Shown: positions 1 to 5,014 of the stretch, piece by piece
Position numbering within the stretch: position 1 is the stretch's first letter
Layout: every line of letters starts with the position of its first letter
DNA from: an uncultured Lachnospiraceae bacterium
GTDB lineage: Bacteria; Bacillota; Clostridia; Lachnospirales; Lachnospiraceae
Assembly (NCBI GenBank): GCA_902796695.1
Contig: CADBQE010000208.1
Coordinates: forward strand, 1-6,379
Length of the DNA stretch: 6,379 bases
Direction of reading: 5' to 3'
The notes under the pieces: generated by a model
What the model was told of the DNA's origin: nothing
Database searches by the model: none
Seen by the model: only the letters and a program-made list of their open reading frames with translations
Made by a program: the position numbers and the translations under genes

Positions 1-875
1 AGGTAGTCTCGGAGCCAGGTGGAGAGCGACAGATGCCACCGCCGCCAGAACTCCGTGATGGACTTCGAGCGGTACGGCGAGTCGAAGTTTTTCGCGAACA
101 CGAACCCGAGCATCAGACCGAGGCCGATTGCCATGTCCGAGTAGCCGCTGAAGTCGAAATAGATCTGGAACGTGTAGGCCGCGGCGCCGAGCCAGACCAT
201 CAGGAAGCTGCGCTCCGCGGGCACCGTCCCGGAGATCTGCGCAAACAGGGCGCCCAGATTGTTGGCCAGCAGCACCTTCTTGGCCAGGCCCAGAATAAAA
301 TATTCCGCGCCTTTGCCGAAAGCCGCCGGCGTGACCGTACGCTTCGCCAGCCGCTCCTCGATGTCCGTATATTTGACGATCGGCCCCGCGATCAGCTGCG
401 GGAACATCGAAATATACAGGGCAAACGCGGGCAGGCTTTTCTGGCAGCGCGCTTCCCCGCGGTACACGTCAAAAACGTAGGAGAGCGCCTGGAATGTATA
501 GAAGGAGATGCCGATCGGCAGCGACAGCTTCAGTTCGGTGAGCGTGAGGCCGGTCAGACTGTTGATCAGGCCGATCATCATATTGGCGTATTTGAAAAAG
601 AAGAGGACCGCGAGGTTCCAGAAAACGGCAAAAACCAGGTGTCCGCGGACGGAGCGGCCGCTTTCCCGCGCTTCGTCCATGAACCGCACGAAGAAATAGT
701 TGCCGCAGATGCTGATCAGCATCAGGATCACATAGACTGGCTCGCCCCAGGCATAGAAGAAGAGACTGGCGGCCAGAAGAACCAGATTCCGGGCCCGGAC
801 GGAGCGCGCCAGGTAATAGGCGGCCAGTGTGACGGGGAGGAAATATAGCAGGAAAGTAATGCTGCTGAAGACCAC
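1..875 (-). CDS. MBOAT-family O-acyltransferase, AlgI-like (3' end cut by the window edge)
   Basis: This is a polytopic membrane O-acyltransferase of the MBOAT/AlgI type. Family members move acyl (usually acetyl) groups across the membrane onto secreted or cell-wall polysaccharides. The 291 residues visible show hydrophobic segments from the N-terminus onward, LPIGISFYTFQALSY near residues 119-133, MFPQLIAGPI near 156-165, QIYFDFSGYSD at 237-247, and the family signature EFWRRWHLSLSTWLRDY at 275-291. His281 in WRRWH matches the invariant active-site histidine. Family proteins are usually about 450-500 residues, so roughly 40% lies beyond the left edge. The start is taken as GTG at 873-875, with an AGGAGG Shine-Dalgarno about 9 bases upstream; an in-frame TAG at 891-893 rules out anything longer. 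It lies only 15 bases after the DUF4358 gene and is surely cotranscribed with it. The acceptor substrate cannot be told from the sequence. Confidence 0.95.
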   Translation of the reverse strand, partial: MVFSSITFLLYFLPVTLAAYYLARSVRARNLVLLAASLFFYAWGEPVYVILMLISICGNYFFVRFMDEARESGRSVRGHLVFAVFWNLAVLFFFKYANMMIGLINSLTGLTLTELKLSLPIGISFYTFQALSYVFDVYRGEARCQKSLPAFALYISMFPQLIAGPIVKYTDIEERLAKRTVTPAAFGKGAEYFILGLAKKVLLANNLGALFAQISGTVPAERSFLMVWLGAAAYTFQIYFDFSGYSDMAIGLGLMLGFVFAKNFDSPYRSKSITEFWRRWHLSLSTWLRDY

Positions 876-890
876 GTTCCGACCCCTCCT

Positions 891-1385
891 CTATCGGGCC
901 AGCAGGCGCCGGAAGGCGCTGCGGGCTTCGTAACTGTTCAGATCGCACACGTACAGGCAGTAGGGGCCCTGCACGTCCACGACGGCTTTCCGGATCAGAG
1001 CCATCTGTTCGACTCCGTAGGATTCAAAAATTCCGGTCTGGTCCTGGATGCGCCGGCGCATGGCGGCCGCCGCGGCATCCGCCTGCTCCTCCGAGCGGCA
1101 GCGGATCAGAAGCATCTCCTGAGCATCCATATTGGAAACGGGGATATACAGCAGGACTTCCTCGTAATCCCCCGCATCCAGACCATAGAGAGAGCGGAGC
1201 TTTACGGCGCCGGCCTCCTTCATGTTTTCGGCCCCGGCAAGCTGCGAAAGGAGCGGCCCGGCCAGATCTTTAAGCGGGACGTCATCCCGCACCCGGCCGC
1301 GGACGCACAGCGCGATAAAGACGACGAGGACCGCCGTCATCAGAACTTCCGCGCAGACCAGTTTGTGAGCTTTCAAAAACCGCAT
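891..1385 (-). CDS. DUF4358 family membrane-anchored protein
   Basis: A 164-residue protein of unknown function that I place in the DUF4358 family. It has a short positively charged N-terminus, one hydrophobic segment at about residues 9-28, and a soluble remainder predicted to lie outside the membrane. Family-like features are LYGLDAGDYEEVLLYIP (66-82), a following M-x-A-x-E-x-L strand (86-92), the QDQTGIFESYGVEQ stretch (114-127), and a closing hydrophobic strand ending in CD (147-148). The ATG is preceded by GGGAGG with a 5-base spacer. It is first in an operon with the downstream MBOAT gene. From memory, DUF4358 genes in Clostridia often lie beside AlgI-like MBOAT and SGNH/DHHW-type acetylation genes, so an accessory role in envelope polysaccharide O-acetylation is a reasonable inference. 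No catalytic motif is visible. Confidence 0.85.
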   Translation of the reverse strand: MRFLKAHKLVCAEVLMTAVLVVFIALCVRGRVRDDVPLKDLAGPLLSQLAGAENMKEAGAVKLRSLYGLDAGDYEEVLLYIPVSNMDAQEMLLIRCRSEEQADAAAAAMRRRIQDQTGIFESYGVEQMALIRKAVVDVQGPYCLYVCDLNSYEARSAFRRLLAR

Positions 1386-1409
1386 TTCTTCCTCCCGAAA
1401 ACGGTTATC

Positions 1410-1438
1410 AGTCTATCACCCGGGGCGGGGGCTGTCAA
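1410..1438 (-). promoter_or_regulatory. Sigma-70-type promoter of the DUF4358-MBOAT operon
   Basis: Reading leftward, a perfect TTGACA (1438-1433) is followed by exactly 17 bases and then TAGACT (1415-1410), which matches the -10 consensus at 4 of 6 positions. The expected start of transcription, near 1403, leaves a leader of about 18 bases with a GGGAGG ribosome binding site before the ATG at 1385. The spacer is very GC-rich. This is the best promoter match in the window. Confidence 0.7.
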
Positions 1439-1488
1439 GAATCGGGCGGCGGGCGGAGGGGCCGCACAGGAAAACTTCCCTCTTTATC

Positions 1489-1517
1489 TTGTTTTTCCGA
1501 AGCAGATTTGGTACAGT
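1489..1517 (+). promoter_or_regulatory. Probable pta promoter
   Basis: TTGTTT (1489-1494), a 17-base spacer and TACAGT (1512-1517), followed by an A/T-rich stretch. The spacing is ideal but the hexamers match consensus at only 3 and 4 of 6 positions. It lies in an AT-rich island about 75 bases upstream of the pta start, within otherwise GC-rich DNA. It is back to back with the leftward DUF4358 promoter, about 50 bases apart, so the two divergent units could share a regulator. CATAAT at 1525-1530 is another possible -10. Confidence 0.45.
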
Positions 1518-1591
1518 ATAAAAGCATAATATCTCCGGGCCGCAAGGACCGGGGTGAGAACGGCCGGAAGCCGTACGAGGAGGACAAACCC

Positions 1592-2587
1592 ATGAGCAGT
1601 TTTATTGAAGAAGTCAAAGCCAAAGCAGCGGCCGACAGAAAAAAGATCGTTCTGCCGGAATCCAACGACAAGCGCACCTACGATGCCATCCAGATGATCA
1701 AGAAGGAAGGCTTCGCCGATCTGGTGCTGATCGCCTCCGCTGAAGATATTAAGACCTACGGCGCCGGCTACGACCTGTCCGGCGTTGAGGTGGTGGATCC
1801 CTTTACCGATCCCCGGACCGATGCCTATGCCGAAAAGTTTGCCGAACTGCGCAAGAGCAAAGGCATGACCTATGAACAGGCTTTGAGCATTCTGAAGAAA
1901 GATTACACCTACTACGGCGTCATGATGGTCAAAGTAGGCGATGCGGACGGCATGGTCTCCGGCGCCTGCCACACCACGGCCGACACCCTGCGTCCCTGCC
2001 TGCAGATCTTAAAGACCGCTCCGGGCGTGAAGACCGTTTCTTCCTTCTTCCTGATGATCGTGCCCAACTGCCCTTACGGCGAGAACGGCACGCTGGTATT
2101 CGCGGACTGCGGTCTGGTGCAGAATCCCAATCCCGAAGAACTGGCGACCATCGCCGGCTCCAGCGCGGCCACCTTTGAAAAGATGGTCGGCAAAGAGCCC
2201 CGCGTAGCGCTGCTGTCCCACTCCACCATGGGCTCCGCCAAGCACGACGACATCACCAAGGTCGTGGAAGCCGTGAAGATCGCGAAGGCCGAATATCCGC
2301 AGTACATGATCGACGGCGAGCTGCAGCTGGATGCGGCCATCGTCCCGAAGGTAGGCGCCTCCAAGGCTCCGAACAGCCCCGTGGCCGGCAAGGCCAACGT
2401 CCTGGTCTTCCCGGATCTGGACGCCGGCAACATCGGCTATAAGCTGGTGCAGCGCTTTGCCAATGCCGAAGCCTACGGCCCCATCTGCCAGGGTCTGGCC
2501 AAGCCCGTCAACGACCTGTCCCGCGGCTGCAGCGCCGAAGACATCGTCGGCGTAGTCGCCATCACCGCTCTGCAGGCGCAGGCGTAA
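1592..2587 (+). CDS. pta: Phosphate acetyltransferase (phosphotransacetylase)
   Basis: Catalyses acetyl-CoA + phosphate = acetyl phosphate + CoA in the cytoplasm; with acetate kinase this makes ATP and acetate in fermenters. The 331 residues match the short single-domain Pta class, without the N-terminal regulatory domain of the E. coli enzyme. Visible signatures are LPESNDKRTYDA near the N-terminus, DADGMVSGA (117-125) followed by HTTADTLRP, NSPVAGKANVLVFPDLDAGN (261-280), and LSRGCSAED near the C-terminus. Ser310, Arg311 and Asp317 there correspond to the active-site Ser309, Arg310 and Asp316 of the Methanosarcina thermophila enzyme. ATG at 1592 is chosen over an in-frame TTG at 1508 because GAGGAGG lies 8 bases before it and the family similarity begins at MSSFIEEVKAKA. 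The gene is monocistronic here, between its own promoter and a strong terminator, with no ackA beside it. A related phosphate butyryltransferase or EutD role is possible but less likely. Confidence 0.95.
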   Translation: MSSFIEEVKAKAAADRKKIVLPESNDKRTYDAIQMIKKEGFADLVLIASAEDIKTYGAGYDLSGVEVVDPFTDPRTDAYAEKFAELRKSKGMTYEQALSILKKDYTYYGVMMVKVGDADGMVSGACHTTADTLRPCLQILKTAPGVKTVSSFFLMIVPNCPYGENGTLVFADCGLVQNPNPEELATIAGSSAATFEKMVGKEPRVALLSHSTMGSAKHDDITKVVEAVKIAKAEYPQYMIDGELQLDAAIVPKVGASKAPNSPVAGKANVLVFPDLDAGNIGYKLVQRFANAEAYGPICQGLAKPVNDLSRGCSAEDIVGVVAITALQAQA

Positions 2588-2601
2588 GCCTCCGCTGCCC
2601 G

Positions 2602-2640
2602 ACCGGGGACGTCGAAAGATGTCCCCGGTTTTGTCATTTT
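2602..2640 (+). terminator. Rho-independent terminator of pta
   Basis: The arms ACCGGGGAC (2602-2610) and GTCCCCGGT (2621-2629) pair perfectly. The stem continues inward through G-U, T-A and C-G pairs to a GAAA tetraloop (2614-2617), giving about 12 base pairs. It begins 14 bases after the pta stop and is followed by TTTTGTCATTTT. This separates pta from the lipoprotein gene. Confidence 0.88.
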
Positions 2641-2710
2641 ACAGGGCCGTTTGAGGGACGGCTCCTCGCGGCCGAATTATCAGAAGATGACAGCGGATCG
2701 CTCCCTGTCA
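2641..2710. repeat. Degenerate REP-like palindromic element upstream of the lipoprotein gene
   Basis: This stretch carries ACAGGGCC (2641-2648), GGGACGGCTCC (2655-2665), AAGATGACAG (2684-2693) and CCCTGTCA (2703-2710). ACAGGGCC and GGGACGG-TCC recur in the hairpin at 4478-4515, and AAGATGACAG with CCCTGTCA recurs in the hairpin at 4559-4589. TGACAG (2688-2693) and CTGTCA (2705-2710) are inverted copies that can pair; AGCG-GAT-CGCT inside them is an alternative small hairpin. The pairing lies just upstream of the ribosome binding site and may affect translation. The shared words are seen directly; calling it a REP-like family is inference. Confidence 0.5.
2651..2680 (+). promoter_or_regulatory. 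Weak candidate promoter for the lipoprotein gene
   Basis: TTGAGG (2651-2656), an 18-base spacer and AATTAT (2675-2680), each matching consensus at 4 of 6 positions. A promoter is expected because a strong terminator lies just upstream. TTGTCA at 2631-2636 is a better -35 match but has no -10 at a suitable distance. The call is tentative. Confidence 0.25.
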
Positions 2711-2727
2711 CCGGGAAAGGAAATAGT

Positions 2728-4473
2728 ATGAAACGAGCAGCATCGGTCATATTGCTTTGCTTATTGACGGCCTTCCTGCTGGCGGGATGCGGTGAGAAGC
2801 GGGAAAAAACGTATTTGATGCCGATCACGGAAGCGCCGATCACGGAAGTGCCTGTTACAGAGCAGCCCACAAAGATCCCTGCCACGGAACCTGCAACGGA
2901 AGCGCCTGGCACGGAACCGCCTGTTACGGAACCGCCCGTTACGGAGCCGCCTGCCACGGAACCGCCCGCCACGGAAGCGCCTGCGACCGAGCCGCCCGCC
3001 ACGGAGCCGCCCGCCACGGAGCCGCCCAGCGCGTTGTCCGCGGTCGCCGCACATTATGCGGAATATCTGCGGACGCACAGCGACGTGCTGGATATGACGC
3101 AGCATTACGACTCGTTTCATTACGATGACTGCGCCGCCTACCGCAACGTGGCGTTCCTGGACGTGACCGGCGACGGCATCCCGGAAATGCTCCTGATCTG
3201 CTATGACCCGGACAGCACGAATCAGATCATGTGCTTCCGCATCATCACGGCCGACGAGAGCGGCGCGCGGGAGATCCGCAAACCCAACGGGGACAAAATC
3301 ATGAACCTGTTCTGGGATCAGACATTCGTTCATGATATGACGGACACCGTCCTGTTTACCCGCGGTTCGACCCTGTACTTCTACCGCAAGACCGCCGGCG
3401 GGGAGCGGGATTACAGCTTTGAGTCGGAGGAGATCGGGCGCCTGACCCTGCAGGCGGAGACCGGCAGCCTGTACTGGGAGATCGCCCTGTATTGGGAAGA
3501 TAAACGGACCCCGGCCGGGACGGAGATCCTGTTCCAGGCGGAGGAAAAAGATATCGACGAGGCGACGTATCAGGCCATGAAAGCGGACCTGCTCGGCTCC
3601 GCTGACACGTTCGTCCTGTACGGCATGCCTTACTATGTACCGGTTCCCGCATACACAGAGGTGCATGAGGACCTTTCGGATTACATCGCCATGACGCCCG
3701 CAGAGGCCCGGGGCTTTCTGGAGTCCGTTTCAGAAGTTCCTTTCACCGAACCGTCCACCACAGAGGCGCGGACGGGCCTGTCTGCCGCCGCGGATCTGTA
3801 CGCGGACTATATCCGCTCTCACCGGGACGACCTGGACGTTCAGGAGCAGCCGGGCATCTATTCCTCCGAGCCCGGGACTTACCCCAACGTGGCTTTTTAT
3901 GACCTGACCGGGGACGGCGTGCCGGAGATGCTGCTGATCTGCTATAATCCTGAAAAATTCATCCCTATCCTGTCCTTCCGCGTGATCACGGCGGATGCGT
4001 CCGGCGTGCGGGAGATCCGCAAGCCGAACGGAGACTACATTATGAACCTCTTCTGGGACCAGACCCTGGCCTCCGGCATGGTGGACACCGTCTTGTTCAC
4101 CCGGGATTCCACCCTGTATTTCTATCGCAGGCAGCAGTATGACGGCCTGGGCGGCGTCACGGAGGAAATCGGCCGCATGGTCCGCGACGCGGGCAGCGGC
4201 AGCCTGTACTGGGAGATCGCTCTGGAGTATACCTCGGAATATGTCAGCATCAGTCAGATTGAGACGAAATACCTGGCGGAAGAGGAACCCATTGATGAAG
4301 CGGCCTACCATGCCCGAAAGAATGAGATCCTGGGTTCCGCAGATGAGTTCATTCTGTACGCCCTGCCCGGTGCGATGGGCTCCCCCGCCTTTCAGGAACT
4401 CGGCGCTCCCGCCGGGGCTTATCTCGCCATGACCCCATCGGAAGCGCTCCAATACCTGGAACAGAACCGATAA
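2728..4473 (+). CDS. Predicted lipoprotein with Thr-Glu-Pro repeat stalk and two copies of an unrecognised domain
   Basis: A 581-residue secreted lipoprotein of unknown function. Residues 1-21 form a type II signal peptide (charged start, hydrophobic core, lipobox LAGC with Cys21 as lipidation site). Residues 33-100 are 14 tandem TEPP-like units, a likely extended stalk spanning the cell wall. Two homologous domains follow, about 102-331 and 350-581. Both contain NVAF-D-TGDG-PEMLLICY (DxTGDGxPE at 145-153 and 392-400, resembling calcium-binding loops), REIRKPNGD with IMNLFWDQT (181-199 and 428-446), DTVLFTR-STLYFYR, GSLYWEIAL and Y-AMTP-EA near the end. A short TEPSTTEA linker (340-347) precedes the second copy and echoes the stalk. 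The ATG follows AAAGGAA at 2716-2722. The gene is transcribed alone, with terminators on both sides. It could be a surface-binding or sensory protein; no catalytic motif is recognised. The domain resembles DxTGDGxPE-bearing regions common in clostridial surface proteins, but I cannot name a family. Confidence 0.9.
   Translation: MKRAASVILLCLLTAFLLAGCGEKREKTYLMPITEAPITEVPVTEQPTKIPATEPATEAPGTEPPVTEPPVTEPPATEPPATEAPATEPPATEPPATEPPSALSAVAAHYAEYLRTHSDVLDMTQHYDSFHYDDCAAYRNVAFLDVTGDGIPEMLLICYDPDSTNQIMCFRIITADESGAREIRKPNGDKIMNLFWDQTFVHDMTDTVLFTRGSTLYFYRKTAGGERDYSFESEEIGRLTLQAETGSLYWEIALYWEDKRTPAGTEILFQAEEKDIDEATYQAMKADLLGSADTFVLYGMPYYVPVPAYTEVHEDLSDYIAMTPAEARGFLESVSEVPFTEPSTTEARTGLSAAADLYADYIRSHRDDLDVQEQPGIYSSEPGTYPNVAFYDLTGDGVPEMLLICYNPEKFIPILSFRVITADASGVREIRKPNGDYIMNLFWDQTLASGMVDTVLFTRDSTLYFYRRQQYDGLGGVTEEIGRMVRDAGSGSLYWEIALEYTSEYVSISQIETKYLAEEEPIDEAAYHARKNEILGSADEFILYALPGAMGSPAFQELGAPAGAYLAMTPSEALQYLEQNR
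2824..3027 (+). repeat. In-frame 15-base tandem repeat encoding (A/V)TEPP units
   Basis: The 68 codons encode 14 consecutive units of the pattern x-T-E-x-P: ITEAP, ITEVP, VTEQP, TKIP, ATEP, ATEAP, GTEPP, VTEPP twice, ATEPP, ATEAP, ATEPP three times. Twelve units are five residues (15 bases) and two are four. The units are more degenerate at the start and nearly identical at the end (gccacggagccgccc-like), the pattern expected if the array has recently grown at its 3' side. The array keeps the frame, so changes in unit number would alter stalk length without inactivating the protein. Confidence 0.9.
3031..4470 (+). repeat. Tandem duplication of a domain of about 700 bases within the lipoprotein gene
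   Basis: Bases of about 3031-3720 (residues 102-331) and 3775-4470 (residues 350-581) encode homologous domains offset by 246-248 residues. The best conserved blocks are still very similar as DNA: the block coding REIRKPNGD to WDQT differs mainly at third positions. Other parts, such as the segment after LYFYR and the C-terminal third, have diverged strongly. The pattern indicates an old duplication in which both copies stayed under protein-level selection. Confidence 0.88.
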
Positions 4474-4477
4474 CGGC

Positions 4478-4518
4478 AACAGGGCCACTGGGGGACGGTT
4501 CCCGGTGGCCCTGTTTTT
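4478..4518 (+). terminator. Rho-independent terminator of the lipoprotein gene, with a REP-like core in its loop
   Basis: A 15-base-pair stem joins AACAGGGCCACTGGG (4478-4492) and CCCGGTGGCCCTGTT (4501-4515), with a single T-G wobble and an 8-base loop GGACGGTT. Five T residues (4514-4518) follow. The stem begins 4 bases after the TAA stop. GGGACGGTTCC across the loop matches GGGACGGCTCC upstream of the same gene, so the hairpin may be a repeat element that came to serve as terminator. Confidence 0.85.
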
Positions 4519-4533
4519 GAAGGAACTCCGTAG

Positions 4534-4552
4534 GGGCGGCCATCGGCCGCCC
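4534..4552. repeat. Perfect GC-rich hairpin between convergent genes
   Basis: GGGCGGCC (4534-4541) and GGCCGCCC (4545-4552) form a perfect 8-base-pair stem around an ATC loop. No T-run follows on either strand, so it is not a canonical terminator. It sits in the phrase GTAGGGGCGGCC, of a kind I associate with dispersed intergenic repeats in clostridial genomes. That association is from memory and unchecked. Confidence 0.55.
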
Positions 4553-4558
4553 TTCCTG

Positions 4559-4589
4559 AAGATGACAGAGGTACGTCCCCTGTCATCTT
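4559..4589. terminator. Palindrome at the aroQ stop codon; possible bidirectional terminator or REP-like element
   Basis: AAGATGACAGAGG (4559-4571) and CCCCTGTCATCTT (4577-4589) are 13-base arms around a 5-base loop. The one imperfect pair is a G-U wobble in the leftward RNA but an A-C mismatch in the rightward RNA, so the fold is better in the aroQ transcript. Only the rightward strand has a T-rich tail (TTTGTCTTTTCTT), so rightward termination looks more canonical. The aroQ TGA (4585-4583) lies inside one arm. The leftward strand carries GGGGACG in the centre, the same core found near 2655 and 4492. Confidence 0.6.
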
Positions 4590-5014
4590 TGTCTTTTCTT
4601 CAGGTATTCCAGGCCTTTTTTGTAGCCTTCGGGTCCCAGGCCGTAATAGGTGATCTCACAGGCAGGGGCGGTGTAGGAGAGGCGGCGGAAGGGCTCGCGG
4701 TGCATGACGTCGGAGAGGTGGACTTCGACGGCGGGGAGGCCGACGGCCTTGAGGGCGTCGGGGATGGCGATGCTGGTGTGGGTGTAGGCGGCGGGGTTGA
4801 TGAGGATGCCGTCATAGCGGCCGTAGGCGGACTGGATGGCGTCGACGAGGGCGCCTTCGTGGTTGGATTGGAAGAAGTCTACGGTCAGGTCCAGGTCCGC
4901 CGCCCAGGCGCGGATCATGGCCAGAAGCTCGGTGTAGGTGGTGCGGCCGTAGATGGCGGGCTCGCGGAGGCCGAGGAGGTTCAGGTTGGGGCCGTTGATG
5001 ACAAGGATGTTCAT
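4583..5014 (-). CDS. aroQ: Type II 3-dehydroquinate dehydratase
   Basis: Converts 3-dehydroquinate to 3-dehydroshikimate, the third step of the shikimate pathway, in the cytoplasm; type II enzymes are normally dodecamers. The 143-residue length is typical of the family. Signatures are INGPNLNLLGLREPAIYG (6-23), FFQSNHEGALVDAI (47-60), INPAAYTHTSIAI (72-84) and EVHLSDVMHREPFR (97-110). Asn10, Arg17, Tyr22, His99 and Arg106 align with Asn12, Arg19, Tyr24, His101 and Arg108 of the Mycobacterium tuberculosis enzyme, so it should be active. The common S-N-V-H-x-R-E reads SDVMHRE here, and the usual R-D-A of the THTS block is P-D-A. The ATG overlaps the aroE-aroK stop (ATGA), with GAGG about 7 bases upstream inside the previous gene, which implies translational coupling. 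It is the last gene of the leftward operon. Confidence 0.96.
   Translation of the reverse strand: MNILVINGPNLNLLGLREPAIYGRTTYTELLAMIRAWAADLDLTVDFFQSNHEGALVDAIQSAYGRYDGILINPAAYTHTSIAIPDALKAVGLPAVEVHLSDVMHREPFRRLSYTAPACEITYYGLGPEGYKKGLEYLKKRQR

Noticed and set aside
33..848. A 271-codon open frame on the plus strand opposite the MBOAT gene
   Set aside because: The minus strand encodes clear MBOAT motifs through the whole stretch. The plus-strand translation is a highly charged, low-complexity shadow.
1541..1573. Possible leader hairpin or riboswitch upstream of pta (CCGG...CCGG and CGGC...GCCG pairings)
   Set aside because: The stems are only 4 base pairs and match no riboswitch class I know; they are expected by chance in GC-rich sequence.
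1508..1591. A longer pta starting at an in-frame TTG
   Set aside because: The extra 28 residues overlap the likely promoter region and lack family similarity; the ATG at 1592 has a strong GAGGAGG at ideal spacing.
2824..3027. Possible CRISPR-like array
   Set aside because: The 15-base units are directly adjacent with no spacers, stay in frame and encode a Pro/Thr/Glu stalk.
2761..3666. A 301-codon minus-strand frame with Arg/Gly repeats, and a second one at 2634-3017 with GGSV repeats
   Set aside because: Both repeat patterns are the complement of the 15-base array coding the Thr-Glu-Pro stalk; the plus-strand protein has a signal peptide, ribosome binding site and duplicated domains.
2641..4589. 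A composite mobile element bounded by the repeated palindromes
   Set aside because: There is no transposase, no target-site duplication that I can see, and the flanking elements are degenerate and unequal in order, so only a repeat family is supported.
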